A stretch of 64,000 bases of DNA from Candidatus Nitrosopumilus salarius BD31 (GCF_000242875.2 NZ_AEXL02000075.1:1-64000), one strand, 5' to 3'; shown: positions 25,256-33,528, numbered from the stretch's first letter. Made by a program: numbers and translations. The notes: generated from the letters alone by a model not told the origin.

Positions 25256-26452
25256 ATGTTTTTTGTGGATTACAGATTAAAGCTTGCAAAACGAATGCTA
25301 TTCAATAAAAAAGGCAGTTTGATTGGGGCCGTTTTAGCTGTAACAATTGGAATTTTAGTTATTCATGTAAACTTTGTAATTTTTCAGGGATTGTTTGATG
25401 CTATTGTTAGAGATATTAGCAATTATAGAAATGGCGATATTCTTGTAACTGATGAAGCTGATTTTATTGATAAATCAGATTTATCACTTTCAAATTGGTT
25501 TGAAAGAATCCCATATGTTAAAGCGGCTACTCCGCGGCTTTCATCGACGGCAGAAATGAATATGACAAAAAATGGTAAACTGATTGAAGAAACAAGGGTA
25601 CCAATTGTTGGCGTTGATCCTTTCCGAGATGTGTTAGCATCTACCGTTCATGAAACTGTTACTGATGGAAGCTATGTTTTCTCAAGAAATTCAATTGTAT
25701 TGGGTTCTAATGTTGCAGAAGACCTTGGGGGAGCACAAGTTGGAGACAGTGTTAAAGTTCTTGTAGTTGATAGATGGGGTCACGATCAAATTAGAAGATT
25801 TACTGTTTCTGGAATTGCAAAATCACCTGGAGGTCAGGGATTTGATTACACTGCAGTAGTTCACATTGATACTTTACGTGACATGATGAATCGACCTGGA
25901 GATACAGGTTCATTTATGGTTAAACTAAATGATCCATCTAAAGCATTTGAAGTAAAAGAATTCTTCCTTCGTTCATTTCCTAATGATGATTTTATTGCTG
26001 AAACTATAGAAGAATCTGCAGAACAGCAACTTGCTGGTTTTAGATCTGGAATTGCAATGATTAACATGATAGGATATTTCGGAATGATGTCTTCTGCATT
26101 TGCTATCGTTACAATTCAAATGATGTTAGTAAATGGAAAAACCAAAGAAATTGGTGTAATGAGAGCAATTGGAGCTAAAAGAAAAGATATTTTGCTAATT
26201 TTTATTTTCCAAGGAATGATAATTGGAGCTATTGGTGCTGGTGTAGGAACAGCAGCAGGTTTAGGTTATACCGTGTATGCAAAGGAAACAAAAATGTCAT
26301 TTAATAACAGTCTCCCTCTTGAAGTAAGCTATAACTGGGAAAAAATCATTCAAACAGCCTTAACTTCATTTGCTTTAGCAATTATTGCATCATTGTACCC
26401 TTCGTATAGAGCTACAAAACTATTACCAGTGGAGGCGATGAGAACTGTCTAG
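25256..26452 (+). CDS. FtsX/MacB-like ABC transporter permease
   Basis: 398 residues. Helix 1 (about 20-42) is followed by a large extracytoplasmic MacB-type domain (45-260), then three C-terminal helices (about 270-295, 318-343, 365-385) with the family signature KTKEIGVMRAIGAKRKDIL between them. This permease type drives lipoprotein or peptide export or extracytoplasmic work rather than uptake. A GTG nine bases in (25265) would suit the TATA-like ttaaatat better. It overlaps the ATPase gene by eight bases. Confidence 0.88.
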   Translation: MFFVDYRLKLAKRMLFNKKGSLIGAVLAVTIGILVIHVNFVIFQGLFDAIVRDISNYRNGDILVTDEADFIDKSDLSLSNWFERIPYVKAATPRLSSTAEMNMTKNGKLIEETRVPIVGVDPFRDVLASTVHETVTDGSYVFSRNSIVLGSNVAEDLGGAQVGDSVKVLVVDRWGHDQIRRFTVSGIAKSPGGQGFDYTAVVHIDTLRDMMNRPGDTGSFMVKLNDPSKAFEVKEFFLRSFPNDDFIAETIEESAEQQLAGFRSGIAMINMIGYFGMMSSAFAIVTIQMMLVNGKTKEIGVMRAIGAKRKDILLIFIFQGMIIGAIGAGVGTAAGLGYTVYAKETKMSFNNSLPLEVSYNWEKIIQTALTSFALAIIASLYPSYRATKLLPVEAMRTV

Positions 26453-27149
26453 AGTACTGGAAATTAATAATCTAACTAAAATTTATGGCCAAGGAGATAA
26501 CAAAGTAAAAGCTCTTGATAATGTATCTTTTTCAATTACTCAAGGAGAATTTGTTCTAATTATTGGAAGTTCTGGTTCTGGAAAATCTACGCTCTTAAAC
26601 ATGATTGGATTGTTAGATCATCCAACAAGTGGAAAGCTGATCATTGATGGAACAAATACAACAACACTTGATGATGATCACATTTCATCATTTAGAAATA
26701 AAAAATTAGGATTTATCTTCCAGTTTTCTAATTTATTAACTGATCTTTCAGTTTTAGAAAATGTATTGTTACCAAGACAAATTGCAGGTACTGATCATTT
26801 TTATGAAAAAGATGCTATAGAATTGCTAAAATCTGTTGGACTAGAATCTCAAATGCATAAACGTGCAAATAAAATTTCAGGTGGGCAAGCTCAAAGAGTT
26901 GCAATTGCAAGAGGATTGATCAATAAACCTTCAATTGTTTTAGCTGATGAACCAACAGGCAATCTTGATTCGAAAACATCCGAAATTATAGTTCAATTGA
27001 TGAAATCAATGGCAAAAAAACTTAATCAAACATTCATTGTAGTAACACACGATAGAGAACATTTTGGTGATGTTGATAGAGTAATTACAATAAAAGATGG
27101 TAAGGCCTTTGAAGGTGATCAACCATCAAAGATAGAGGTGATTGCATAA
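26445..27149 (+). CDS. LolD/MacB-like ABC transporter ATPase, apparent CTG start
   Basis: About 234 residues. Walker A is GSSGSGKST, the Q-loop is GFIFQFSNL, the signature is SGGQAQRVAIARGL, Walker B is VLADEPTGNLD and the switch His is in VVTHDREH. The family's N-terminus (LEINNLTKIYGQGDNK) is present, but no ATG, GTG or TTG occurs between the in-frame TGA at 26439 and codon 53. CTG at 26445, nine bases after GGAGG, is the best start. Beginning at ATG 26601 would lose Walker A. Pairs with the permease just upstream. Confidence 0.85.
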   Translation: MSRVLEINNLTKIYGQGDNKVKALDNVSFSITQGEFVLIIGSSGSGKSTLLNMIGLLDHPTSGKLIIDGTNTTTLDDDHISSFRNKKLGFIFQFSNLLTDLSVLENVLLPRQIAGTDHFYEKDAIELLKSVGLESQMHKRANKISGGQAQRVAIARGLINKPSIVLADEPTGNLDSKTSEIIVQLMKSMAKKLNQTFIVVTHDREHFGDVDRVITIKDGKAFEGDQPSKIEVIA

Positions 27150-28453
27150 TGAATTCTAAATTTCTACTAGTATTGCTTGTAATTGGATTGATGCCATTGA
27201 TTTTTGAGACTTCTTATGCTCAAATTACTGCAGGTGGATTTGGGCAATCTCCTTTTGAAAGAGATTATGGTGACATCAAATTCCTAAATGCATATTTTGG
27301 AACATTAAATAATAAAATTGAAGTTGAAGCCGGAGATAGCAATGTACCATTTACAGTTGTATTTGCAAATGTTGGAACTCAAGATATTACTGGAATCCGA
27401 GGCCAATTATCATTACCATTTGGTTTTTCGGCATCTGATGGTCCAGGTTCTATAATTCGTGCTGATAGTGATTCTAATTCTTTAGCAGGAGAGAATTTTC
27501 ATCTTACCTTTTATGTAAATATTGATAAAAATACAAAAATTCAACAATATCCAGGTTCTGTAAAAGTAGATTATTCTAGATTAAGAGAATCTGGTGTTAG
27601 AACATCCTTTGCTGATTTTGATTTCAAAGTTACTGGTGACAGTGTAATCAATGTAAGAGCACAACAACCATTTCTTACATCATTACGATCAAATAATGTT
27701 GTAATTGAAATTATAAATGATGGAACAGCTCCTATGTCTGGAGTAGATATCACTGCAAGTAATACACAAACAGAACTTGCATCAACATCTTCATCTACTA
27801 CAAATATTGAAAATGTAGTAATTTTAGAATCAAGCTGGAATGTTGGAAACATTGCTCCAAAATCCTCAAGATTACTTACTGCAACTGTGTATGTTCCAGA
27901 ATCATTGAAAGGTGATACTTTACGAATTCCTTTGTCTATTTCATACTACAATGCACATGGTGATCAAGAAGTAGTTTCAAAAATAGTTGATTTTTACATC
28001 AAAGGATTAATTGATCTTTCTGTTTTCAATGTAGAAGTTATTGAACTATCTGGTACACAAATGGTAGTAGGTGAAATCATTAATGAAGGAAATGAAGATG
28101 GGTTGTTTGGTTTTGTAAGTTTAGAACCTCGTGGTGACTCTAATATTAAACCAAACACTCAATTCATTGATGAAATTGAAGTTGATGCCCCAGTACCGTT
28201 CAATATTCCAATTGAATTTGATGGTCAACCAAAATATGGAGAGCATGACATCACAATTACAGTAAGATACAAAGACAGTATTAGAGATGAGATCTTTTTA
28301 ACACAAAATGCAACAATCTTTGTGAAGGAACCATCAAAAAATGATGAAAATGCATTTGACCCTGTAATGATAATTATTCCAATTATTTTAGTAATAGGAT
28401 TTGCAGTTTACATTATTCGTAGACGTAAAAAAACTACAATTGAGGCAAATTAG
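27149..28453 (+). CDS. Exported CARDB/COG1361-like surface protein
   Basis: 434 residues. Signal peptide 1-24 (LLVLLVIGLMPLIFETSYAQ). Several tandem Ig-like/CARDB modules follow: VPFTVVFANVGTQDITGIRG, NNVVIEIINDGTAPMSGVDI and MVVGEIINEGNEDG are the repeated cores. One C-terminal helix (about 405-423) is followed by RRRKK, leaving the domains outside. Its ATG overlaps the ATPase stop by one base, so it is part of the ABC exporter operon; similar proteins accompany MacB-like systems in archaea. Confidence 0.75.
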   Translation: MNSKFLLVLLVIGLMPLIFETSYAQITAGGFGQSPFERDYGDIKFLNAYFGTLNNKIEVEAGDSNVPFTVVFANVGTQDITGIRGQLSLPFGFSASDGPGSIIRADSDSNSLAGENFHLTFYVNIDKNTKIQQYPGSVKVDYSRLRESGVRTSFADFDFKVTGDSVINVRAQQPFLTSLRSNNVVIEIINDGTAPMSGVDITASNTQTELASTSSSTTNIENVVILESSWNVGNIAPKSSRLLTATVYVPESLKGDTLRIPLSISYYNAHGDQEVVSKIVDFYIKGLIDLSVFNVEVIELSGTQMVVGEIINEGNEDGLFGFVSLEPRGDSNIKPNTQFIDEIEVDAPVPFNIPIEFDGQPKYGEHDITITVRYKDSIRDEIFLTQNATIFVKEPSKNDENAFDPVMIIIPIILVIGFAVYIIRRRKKTTIEAN

Positions 28454-28494
28454 ACATTAAATTTTAAATCTTGAAAAAATAGGGATAGTTAAAA

Positions 28495-28827
28495 TTGAGA
28501 TCAAGTATTATTGCTCTTATTGCAGTTTTCGTTGTAGGGAGTACCGTAATTTCTTTAGGTTTTCTGACAAACCAACAATATCTTGATGTTCCTGAAATTT
28601 CAAATCAATATGAAAAATTAGAAAATTACAAAACTGAATTAGAGAAAATTAACCAATACAATCAAGAAGTATTAAAAAATCTTGAAGAAAAAATCAGAAA
28701 TTCTGATGATGTCAACATCAATAAACTCAATGAGGAAATTAAAGTATTAAAAAAAGTAATTGATGAAAACAAGGCAGAACTTGAACAGGTAATTACCAAA
28801 TTGTCCCAAATGAAATCTGATCCCTGA
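28495..28827 (+). CDS. Signal-anchored coiled-coil protein
   Basis: 110 residues from TTG. A hydrophobic N-terminal helix (IIALIAVFVVGSTVISLGF) is followed by a long charged helix with heptad spacing (YEKLENYKTELEKINQYNQ to the end), i.e. an external or periplasm-like coiled coil. It lies 41 bases after the CARDB-type gene on the same strand and may be a fourth component of the export operon, like the adaptor partner of MacB. That role is inference. Confidence 0.6.
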   Translation: MRSSIIALIAVFVVGSTVISLGFLTNQQYLDVPEISNQYEKLENYKTELEKINQYNQEVLKNLEEKIRNSDDVNINKLNEEIKVLKKVIDENKAELEQVITKLSQMKSDP

Positions 28828-28896
28828 TCTACCTATTTCCAATTTTGGGAAATTGGCGTCATAATTATATCATATCTTAAGGAGATAATATTTGGT

Positions 28897-28965
28897 ATGG
28901 CAAAGGCAATATTTCTATTTCTAGCTGGTAGTATTGTGGGTTTTATTACAACACCACTTTTGTAA
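28897..28965 (+). CDS. 22-residue membrane micropeptide (candidate)
   Basis: ATG at 28897 opens MAKAIFLFLAGSIVGFITTPLL followed by TAA. AAGGAG lies 12 bases upstream, somewhat far. The product would be a single short hydrophobic helix. It is in the gap between the coiled-coil gene and a two-helix protein gene. The Shine-Dalgarno-like site and membrane character support it; its small size keeps confidence low. Confidence 0.4.
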   Translation: MAKAIFLFLAGSIVGFITTPLL

Positions 28966-29014
28966 ACTACCCAAAAATTTTTCTAAATTCATATAGTTAC
29001 TGGTAAATTCATGT

Positions 29015-29200
29015 TTGGTGGAGATACATCAAAAACTAACGATTGCAGGAGTGATATTACTAGTGATAACATTCTTGATAAATTATTATCATCAAGAAGT
29101 TCATCCTGGAATTGGATTTAACTATGCATATGTTCCAGGTGTTTTAATGTTAGCAGCATTTTCGATTAGTTTCATCTTGTTTACAAAAGATCGACTATAG
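29015..29200 (+). CDS. Small two-helix membrane protein
   Basis: 61 residues; TTG at 29015 or GTG at 29018. Two hydrophobic segments (about 8-25 and 42-58) are separated by a polar loop (YYHQEVHPGIGFNYAY). Nothing catalytic is visible. Downstream lies a long imperfect hairpin (29219-29272) that may end this transcript. Function unknown. Confidence 0.5.
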   Translation: MVEIHQKLTIAGVILLVITFLINYYHQEVHPGIGFNYAYVPGVLMLAAFSISFILFTKDRL

Positions 29201-29218
29201 ACATTTTATTTCTCATAT

Positions 29219-29272
29219 TCAATAGATGGTGTGAGGTCTTTTTAGGGAAAAAGCCTCCATCCTATCTATTGA
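29219..29272. other. Long imperfect hairpin after the two-helix protein gene
   Basis: Outer arms TCAATAGAT (29219-29227) and ATCTATTGA (29264-29272) pair perfectly; inside, GAGG-x-CTTTTT pairs with AAAAAG-CCTC around an AGGG loop, with a mismatched stretch between. It lies 18 bases after a stop codon and about 170 bases before the next gene. It could be a terminator or a structured RNA. The rest of 29201-29440 is AT-rich, with a TATA-like TTATAAG at 29413-29419, correctly spaced for leaderless expression of the next gene. Confidence 0.45.
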
Positions 29273-29440
29273 TTCTCATAAATTTTCTTTGGATAAAAGA
29301 TACTCGTAGAAATTCTCAGTGAGATCTAAATACTAATTTACAATATTCAGTTTAGCCGTCATCAAAATACAATTTGTTTTTGGTCTTAGGCTGTCAATTA
29401 TAGACCGTAAGATTATAAGCAATTACTAGATCTTGCGATT

Positions 29441-29824
29441 ATGCCAAGGGATGAGATAGAAGTCCCAAAGGAATTACGAGAATTCATGCTAGAAAAAGCA
29501 GAAGAAACATTCCTCGGACAAAAAAATGGAGCAGATAAACAATATCGTTATGGTAACTTACACATTAGAGAATATAATGATAAATTTCTAGTTCATACAG
29601 ATAAAATTGATCCAAGGAAAGATCCTATTGGACATCTAGTTTATGATGCACCAGAGGTTTTGATTGGTTTGGCATGTGCAATTTTTGGAGGGTCACAAAT
29701 TGCAAAAAAGATTTACAATAACAAATCTAAAAAACCATCACTTTCTTACGGTTTGATGTCATCAATCATTTCTGGATATATTGGATACACAACATCAAAA
29801 AGAATTAAAACTTATTTGGAATAA
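29441..29824 (+). CDS. Conserved hypothetical protein upstream of UbiB kinase
   Basis: 127 residues. The N-terminal half is polar (RDEIEVPKELREFMLEKAEE, YRYGNLHIREYNDKF). The C-terminal half has two hydrophobic stretches (LIGLACAIFGGSQIAKKIY and YGLMSSIISGYIGYTTSK) that may associate with the membrane. It ends three bases before the UbiB-like gene and is very likely cotranscribed with it. No family is recognised; a partner of the kinase-like protein is an inference from position. Confidence 0.55.
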   Translation: MPRDEIEVPKELREFMLEKAEETFLGQKNGADKQYRYGNLHIREYNDKFLVHTDKIDPRKDPIGHLVYDAPEVLIGLACAIFGGSQIAKKIYNNKSKKPSLSYGLMSSIISGYIGYTTSKRIKTYLE

Positions 29825-29827
29825 TTT

Positions 29828-30463
29828 ATGTCTACTACTAGAACTATCCAAGTACTTGTGAAACTTTTACCATTAATTTTTGCACTACGTAAAGATAGAA
29901 AAAAATGGATTCATCAAGACAATCGTGAATTGGATTTAGAACAATTTAGAAAAAATGCTCGTAAAGTACTTAATTCATTCATTTCATTGGGACCTGTCTA
30001 CATAAAATTAGGACAATGGTTATCGTCAAGAGCTGATATTTTACCTCAGCCATATTTGGAAGAACTTTCAAAACTACAAGATAGTGTACCTTCTGCACCT
30101 TTTGATCAAGTTAAACCAATAATCGAAAAAGATCTTGGACCAATAAATGAAAAATTTGATAAAATTGATCCTGATTCTATCTCTGGTGCATCATTAGGAC
30201 AAGTTTATAGAGGTTCTATATCTGGTCAGCAAATTGTTATCAAAGTAAAAAGACCAGGAATTGAAAAAGTTGTAGAGGAAGATATCAAAGTCTTAAAAAA
30301 AATTCTTCCACTTGCATTAAGATTTGTGGATCCAAACTTACGTTACTCTGCAAAAGCAATGCTCTCTCAATTTATTGAAACGATTCATGAAGAAATGGAT
30401 TATACCAATGAATCTGAAAACCTCAAAAAAATAAAAAAGACATGGCAAATTCCAACAAAGTAA
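29828..30463 (+). CDS. ubiB: UbiB/ABC1 atypical kinase, N-terminal part (frameshifted)
   Basis: 211 residues carrying the first half of an ABC1/ADCK protein: LGPVYIKLGQWLSSRADILP (the KxGQ motif region), LSKLQDSVPSAP, the A/S-rich nucleotide loop SGASLGQVYRG, the lysine of IVIKVKRPG and FIETIHEEMDYTNES. UbiB-type proteins are ATPases linked to quinone synthesis. The frame runs off after NLKKIKK into a wrong tail (TWQIPTK). One extra A in the A6 run at 30433-30438 joins it to the next frame. Confidence 0.85.
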   Translation: MSTTRTIQVLVKLLPLIFALRKDRKKWIHQDNRELDLEQFRKNARKVLNSFISLGPVYIKLGQWLSSRADILPQPYLEELSKLQDSVPSAPFDQVKPIIEKDLGPINEKFDKIDPDSISGASLGQVYRGSISGQQIVIKVKRPGIEKVVEEDIKVLKKILPLALRFVDPNLRYSAKAMLSQFIETIHEEMDYTNESENLKKIKKTWQIPTK

Positions 30464-31380
30464 TTGTTCCATCTGTATATGATGACTACTCATCAAAAAA
30501 TGTCCTGACAATGGAATATCTTCCAGGTATCAAAGTGACAAATATTGAGGCTCTAGACAAAATGGGAATTGACAGGCAAAAACTTGTCATCGATGTTCAT
30601 AAGGTCTTCTTTACTATGCTTCTTAGGCATTCCATGTTTCACGCAGACCCTCATCCAGGCAATATTTCAGTAACTGACAATGGAAAATTAATTCTCTATG
30701 ATTATGGAATGGTAGGAAGATTAGACAATGAAACCCGCTTAAGATTAATTCGTCTATACTTGGCCTTGGTAGAAAAAGATCCTCCTAGAACTGTTAATGC
30801 AATGAATGATCTTGGCATGTTAACTCCTGACTTTAATCGCTCAATAATTGAGAAAGGCATTGAACTTACCGTCCAAGCCATGCATGGAAAAAAACCTGAT
30901 GAAATGGAAGTAGAAAGCTTGATGGAACTTGCAAATAAAACAATGAGTAAATTTCCTTTTGTACTTCCAAAGAATTTAGCGTTGTATATGAGAATGGCTT
31001 CAATCATTGAAGGAATTTATAAAACACACAAGATTAATTTCAAATTTGTCAAAGTTGTTAAAGAAATTTTAGAAGAAGAGAATCTAATTAAAGATGCATA
31101 CATAGAAGAAATTAAACATTCCTTCGTTAGATTTGCAAAATCAATTGATGCTACAATTTCTATTGCACCAGAACTAAAAAAATTCCTAGATGATAATAGA
31201 TCACTTCAACTTTTGAATAGAAAACCAAAATCAAATATTTTACTATCTGGTAGTATTCTTTCAGCAGCAATTTTTATTGGTTCTACAGTTTTGTATACAA
31301 CCAATGAATCTTTAGGGATAATTGGAATGATTGGTTCATTTATAATAATGAGTATTTTTACACTATATAGAAAAAGATAA
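30442..31380 (+). CDS. ubiB: UbiB/ABC1 atypical kinase, C-terminal part (frameshifted)
   Basis: 312 residues carrying the second half: VLTMEYLPGIKVTN, the catalytic FHADPHPGNISVTDNGK (HxDxHPGN) and LYDYGMVGRLD (metal-binding D-Y-G). Two C-terminal hydrophobic helices (about 265-305) anchor it in the membrane, as in UbiB. The ATG at 30442 is internal to the real gene: with one more A at 30433-30438 the fusion reads KKIKKDMANSNKVIV and the whole protein is about 517 residues. All active residues are intact across the two halves. Confidence 0.85.
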   Translation: MANSNKVIVPSVYDDYSSKNVLTMEYLPGIKVTNIEALDKMGIDRQKLVIDVHKVFFTMLLRHSMFHADPHPGNISVTDNGKLILYDYGMVGRLDNETRLRLIRLYLALVEKDPPRTVNAMNDLGMLTPDFNRSIIEKGIELTVQAMHGKKPDEMEVESLMELANKTMSKFPFVLPKNLALYMRMASIIEGIYKTHKINFKFVKVVKEILEEENLIKDAYIEEIKHSFVRFAKSIDATISIAPELKKFLDDNRSLQLLNRKPKSNILLSGSILSAAIFIGSTVLYTTNESLGIIGMIGSFIIMSIFTLYRKR

Positions 31381-31770
31381 TTATTCTATTGTGATATCCT
31401 TTCCTTGTTTTTGGACAGGAATTATAATTTTCAAAACCCCATTTTCATATTTTGCTGAAGAAACTGATTCTTCTCCATCCTTCAATTCAATCGGTAATCT
31501 AATTTTTTTATCTATGATATTTGGTCTTTGATTACAAATCATATTGTGTTTATCTTCAGAAATTTCTTTACAAGCTTGAATTGAAAGAATATTTCCATTT
31601 AGGGATAATTTAATGTCTTTTTTCATAAATCCAGGAATATCTACCAATAACGTCAGTTTGTCATCATCTAGATGCATATCTATAGGTGGTAAAACAAATT
31701 CATAAAATTCTCGTGATTTATTTCCAATCTCTTTTATCATTTCTTTTGCCATAGATTTTACTAATCCCAT
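31381..31770 (-). CDS. Small heat shock protein, Hsp20/alpha-crystallin family
   Basis: About 129 residues from ATG 31770; a TTG at 31788 would add six. The alpha-crystallin domain spans about 35-125: MHLDDDKLTLLVDIPGFMKKD, LSLNGNILSIQA, IRLPIELK and the closing AKYENGVLKIIIPVQ with the A-x-x-x-N-G-V-L signature. The tail lacks a clear I-x-I motif apart from DITIE. A cytosolic holdase chaperone. Upstream (31821-31847) is a 27-base sequence also found upstream of another gene. Confidence 0.9.
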   Translation of the reverse strand: MGLVKSMAKEMIKEIGNKSREFYEFVLPPIDMHLDDDKLTLLVDIPGFMKKDIKLSLNGNILSIQACKEISEDKHNMICNQRPNIIDKKIRLPIELKDGEESVSSAKYENGVLKIIIPVQKQGKDITIE

Positions 31771-31820
31771 TTTGAGATATGTGCTCAATTTTTGGTTATA
31801 AACCTTGATAGGATTTAGCT

Positions 31821-31847
31821 AAGTTTGTTTAACATACTTGAATTCAA
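31821..31847 (+). repeat. Dispersed direct repeat, copy 1
   Basis: AAGTTTGTTTAACATACTTG followed by AATTCAA, identical over 27 bases to 33608-33634. It lies about 50 bases upstream of the Hsp20 start and 175 bases beyond the stop of the 41-residue zinc protein gene. With copy 2 it brackets a three-gene group of secreted or small proteins. Includes the palindrome TTGAATTCAA. Confidence 0.75.
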
Positions 31848-32022
31848 GTTTAAAATTATTTTTTATGCTAAATATGAGATTTGAGAGTTTCATTTTTGAA
31901 CTATAATTTAACATAGGAAATATTGACTAGTTCTTTTAATGAGTGACTATAGATTCAAGCCTACATAGATTCACCTACCTTTTTGGAGATAAAATGAGAC
32001 GTAGATAGATGTGAAATTGAGA

Positions 32023-32148
32023 TTATTCTAACTCCGTTGAAGGATGATCTTTCCTATTTGGACATCTAAAACCAATCATATTTGTTGGTGAATCTACATC
32101 GAGTCTTTCCATAACTGCTCCACATTTTTCACATAGTCTAGTTCTCAT
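32023..32148 (-). CDS. 41-residue zinc-ribbon-like protein
   Basis: ATG at 32148 overlaps the upstream stop (ATGA) and opens a 41-codon frame ending at 32023. It contains LCEKCGAVMERLDVDS and FRCPNRKDHP: CxxC plus a later Cys and His, fitting one small zinc site. It is the last gene of a three-gene minus-strand set with two secreted proteins. No family name can be given. The coupling to the previous gene supports translation. Confidence 0.6.
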   Translation of the reverse strand: MRTRLCEKCGAVMERLDVDSPTNMIGFRCPNRKDHPSTELE

Positions 32149-32840
32149 TTTATTTCCTGCCACTCACAAATATTATTATCAATATAATGAGTTTCATTAT
32201 TAAAAGAAAGACCAATATCTAGAACTCCAAGTCCTAATGAGTCTCGATGACACCAATCTAAAATTTTTAAAACTTGTTGCATCGAATCTACATCTAAAAC
32301 CAGTCCACCGGTATTGGGATTCTCTATGTATATCGGATCTATTTTGTAATCTTCGGCATCTTCAGAAAAGCCAAAAGGATGTGAATACACATCACGGTCT
32401 AAACTAATTCCAGAATGAGTTGCCTCAGTAATCAAACAAGTGTCCTTGTCTATGTAATGAGTGTCATTGTGCCATAACGTAAAATTATCATCAACAAATT
32501 TGCCGTTTCCAGTCCAGCACCTATCCAAGGCATCCCTTAGAATAGAATCCGATTCATATTTTTCAATGGTTTGATACGCACATGAATTATTATCAAGGTG
32601 GTGAGTGGAATTGTTCCATATCATTAACGGTTGATGATCAGTTATCTTGTTTCCATCAAGACCAATCCAGTTTCTATCATCCATCATTTTCTGATAATCA
32701 CAACGCTTGAAAATTCTGTCAATTTGTTCGGCGCTAAACTTTTGGGCTTTAATTTCTTCATCAACATAATAATTTAAGACAAATGTGCAGGTGATTGCAA
32801 TTATTAAAACTCCAAAAATTATCAAAAGTCTAGTTTTCAT
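32145..32840 (-). CDS. Membrane-anchored protein with three copies of a W/N-x-TH-hD-x-C motif
   Basis: 231 residues. N-terminal anchor (LLIIFGVLIIAITCTFVLNYY), the rest outside. Three similar segments recur: LMIWNNSTHHLDNNSC, FTLWHNDTHYIDKDTC and LSFNNETHYIDNNIC, each preceded by another Cys (RCDY, RCWT, WCHR). The paired Cys and His suggest disulfides or metal binding. No known family. GC content in sampled lines is higher than in neighbouring genes. It follows the 226-residue gene by 7 bases. Confidence 0.6.
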   Translation of the reverse strand: MKTRLLIIFGVLIIAITCTFVLNYYVDEEIKAQKFSAEQIDRIFKRCDYQKMMDDRNWIGLDGNKITDHQPLMIWNNSTHHLDNNSCAYQTIEKYESDSILRDALDRCWTGNGKFVDDNFTLWHNDTHYIDKDTCLITEATHSGISLDRDVYSHPFGFSEDAEDYKIDPIYIENPNTGGLVLDVDSMQQVLKILDWCHRDSLGLGVLDIGLSFNNETHYIDNNICEWQEIK

Positions 32841-32847
32841 TTTTTAA

Positions 32848-33528
32848 TCAAATTCCAAAGTTATGTCCAAGACTATGCTGAATGATTTGAGGATAGTCAC
32901 AAGTTACCCCCTGCTCAAAATTTGCAAGTGTGTGCCACGTTAAAAAATAATCAATTCCATCTATTGTGTCAACTCCCAGATATTGCACTATGGTTACTGA
33001 GGTTCCATCATAATTATTACATTTGGCAATAAACGTATCATATTTTTCTATAATTGAATGAAACTCAAACTTGTCAGTTATTTCATAGTCTGTCCTGTCT
33101 TTGTTTCCAACTCGGTAATCCTTGTCTGCAAACGTAAACAGTGCAGTGTTTTCATCAACCAGATTCATGTTCTTTATTGTAAAGATTCCCCCTTCAAGAC
33201 CAACTCTATCAAAGTGTAGTTCGCCGTTAATTCCGTTATTTCCTGTGATAAATGAAGTAAGATGGTCTCTATCTTGGTTGTCATGTATCTTTGGTCTTTC
33301 ATAGCAGTAATGATTCATTGACGTAGTATAACAAGTGGAATCTTTTTCATCGTGTACATCTTGAAATTCATTTGGTGTGAGAGGAAAGTTTGGAATGATT
33401 TTGGCTTTGTTTAACGGGACAGAATAATTGTAAAAATCTGAAATAGATTCATAGTTTAACGAAAGTAACAACAGAGGCACCATTATTGTGCTGATCACAA
33501 ATAATGTGTTTACCGCATTCATAATCAC
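32848..33528 (-). CDS. Hypothetical membrane-anchored extracellular protein
   Basis: 226 residues. One hydrophobic N-terminal helix (NTLFVISTIMVPLLLLSLNY) works as a signal or anchor. The rest is polar with several Cys (TCYTTSMNHYCYE, AKCNNYDG, VTCDYP), suggesting disulfide bonds outside the cell. No family recognised. First gene of a three-gene set bounded by the 27-base direct repeats. Sampled lines reach about 40% G+C, above most of the window, a possible sign of transfer. Confidence 0.55.
   Translation of the reverse strand: MIMNAVNTLFVISTIMVPLLLLSLNYESISDFYNYSVPLNKAKIIPNFPLTPNEFQDVHDEKDSTCYTTSMNHYCYERPKIHDNQDRDHLTSFITGNNGINGELHFDRVGLEGGIFTIKNMNLVDENTALFTFADKDYRVGNKDRTDYEITDKFEFHSIIEKYDTFIAKCNNYDGTSVTIVQYLGVDTIDGIDYFLTWHTLANFEQGVTCDYPQIIQHSLGHNFGI

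Noticed and set aside
26601-27149. ATG at 26601 as the ABC ATPase start
   Set aside because: It would remove Walker A, although that motif and the family N-terminus are intact in the same frame upstream.
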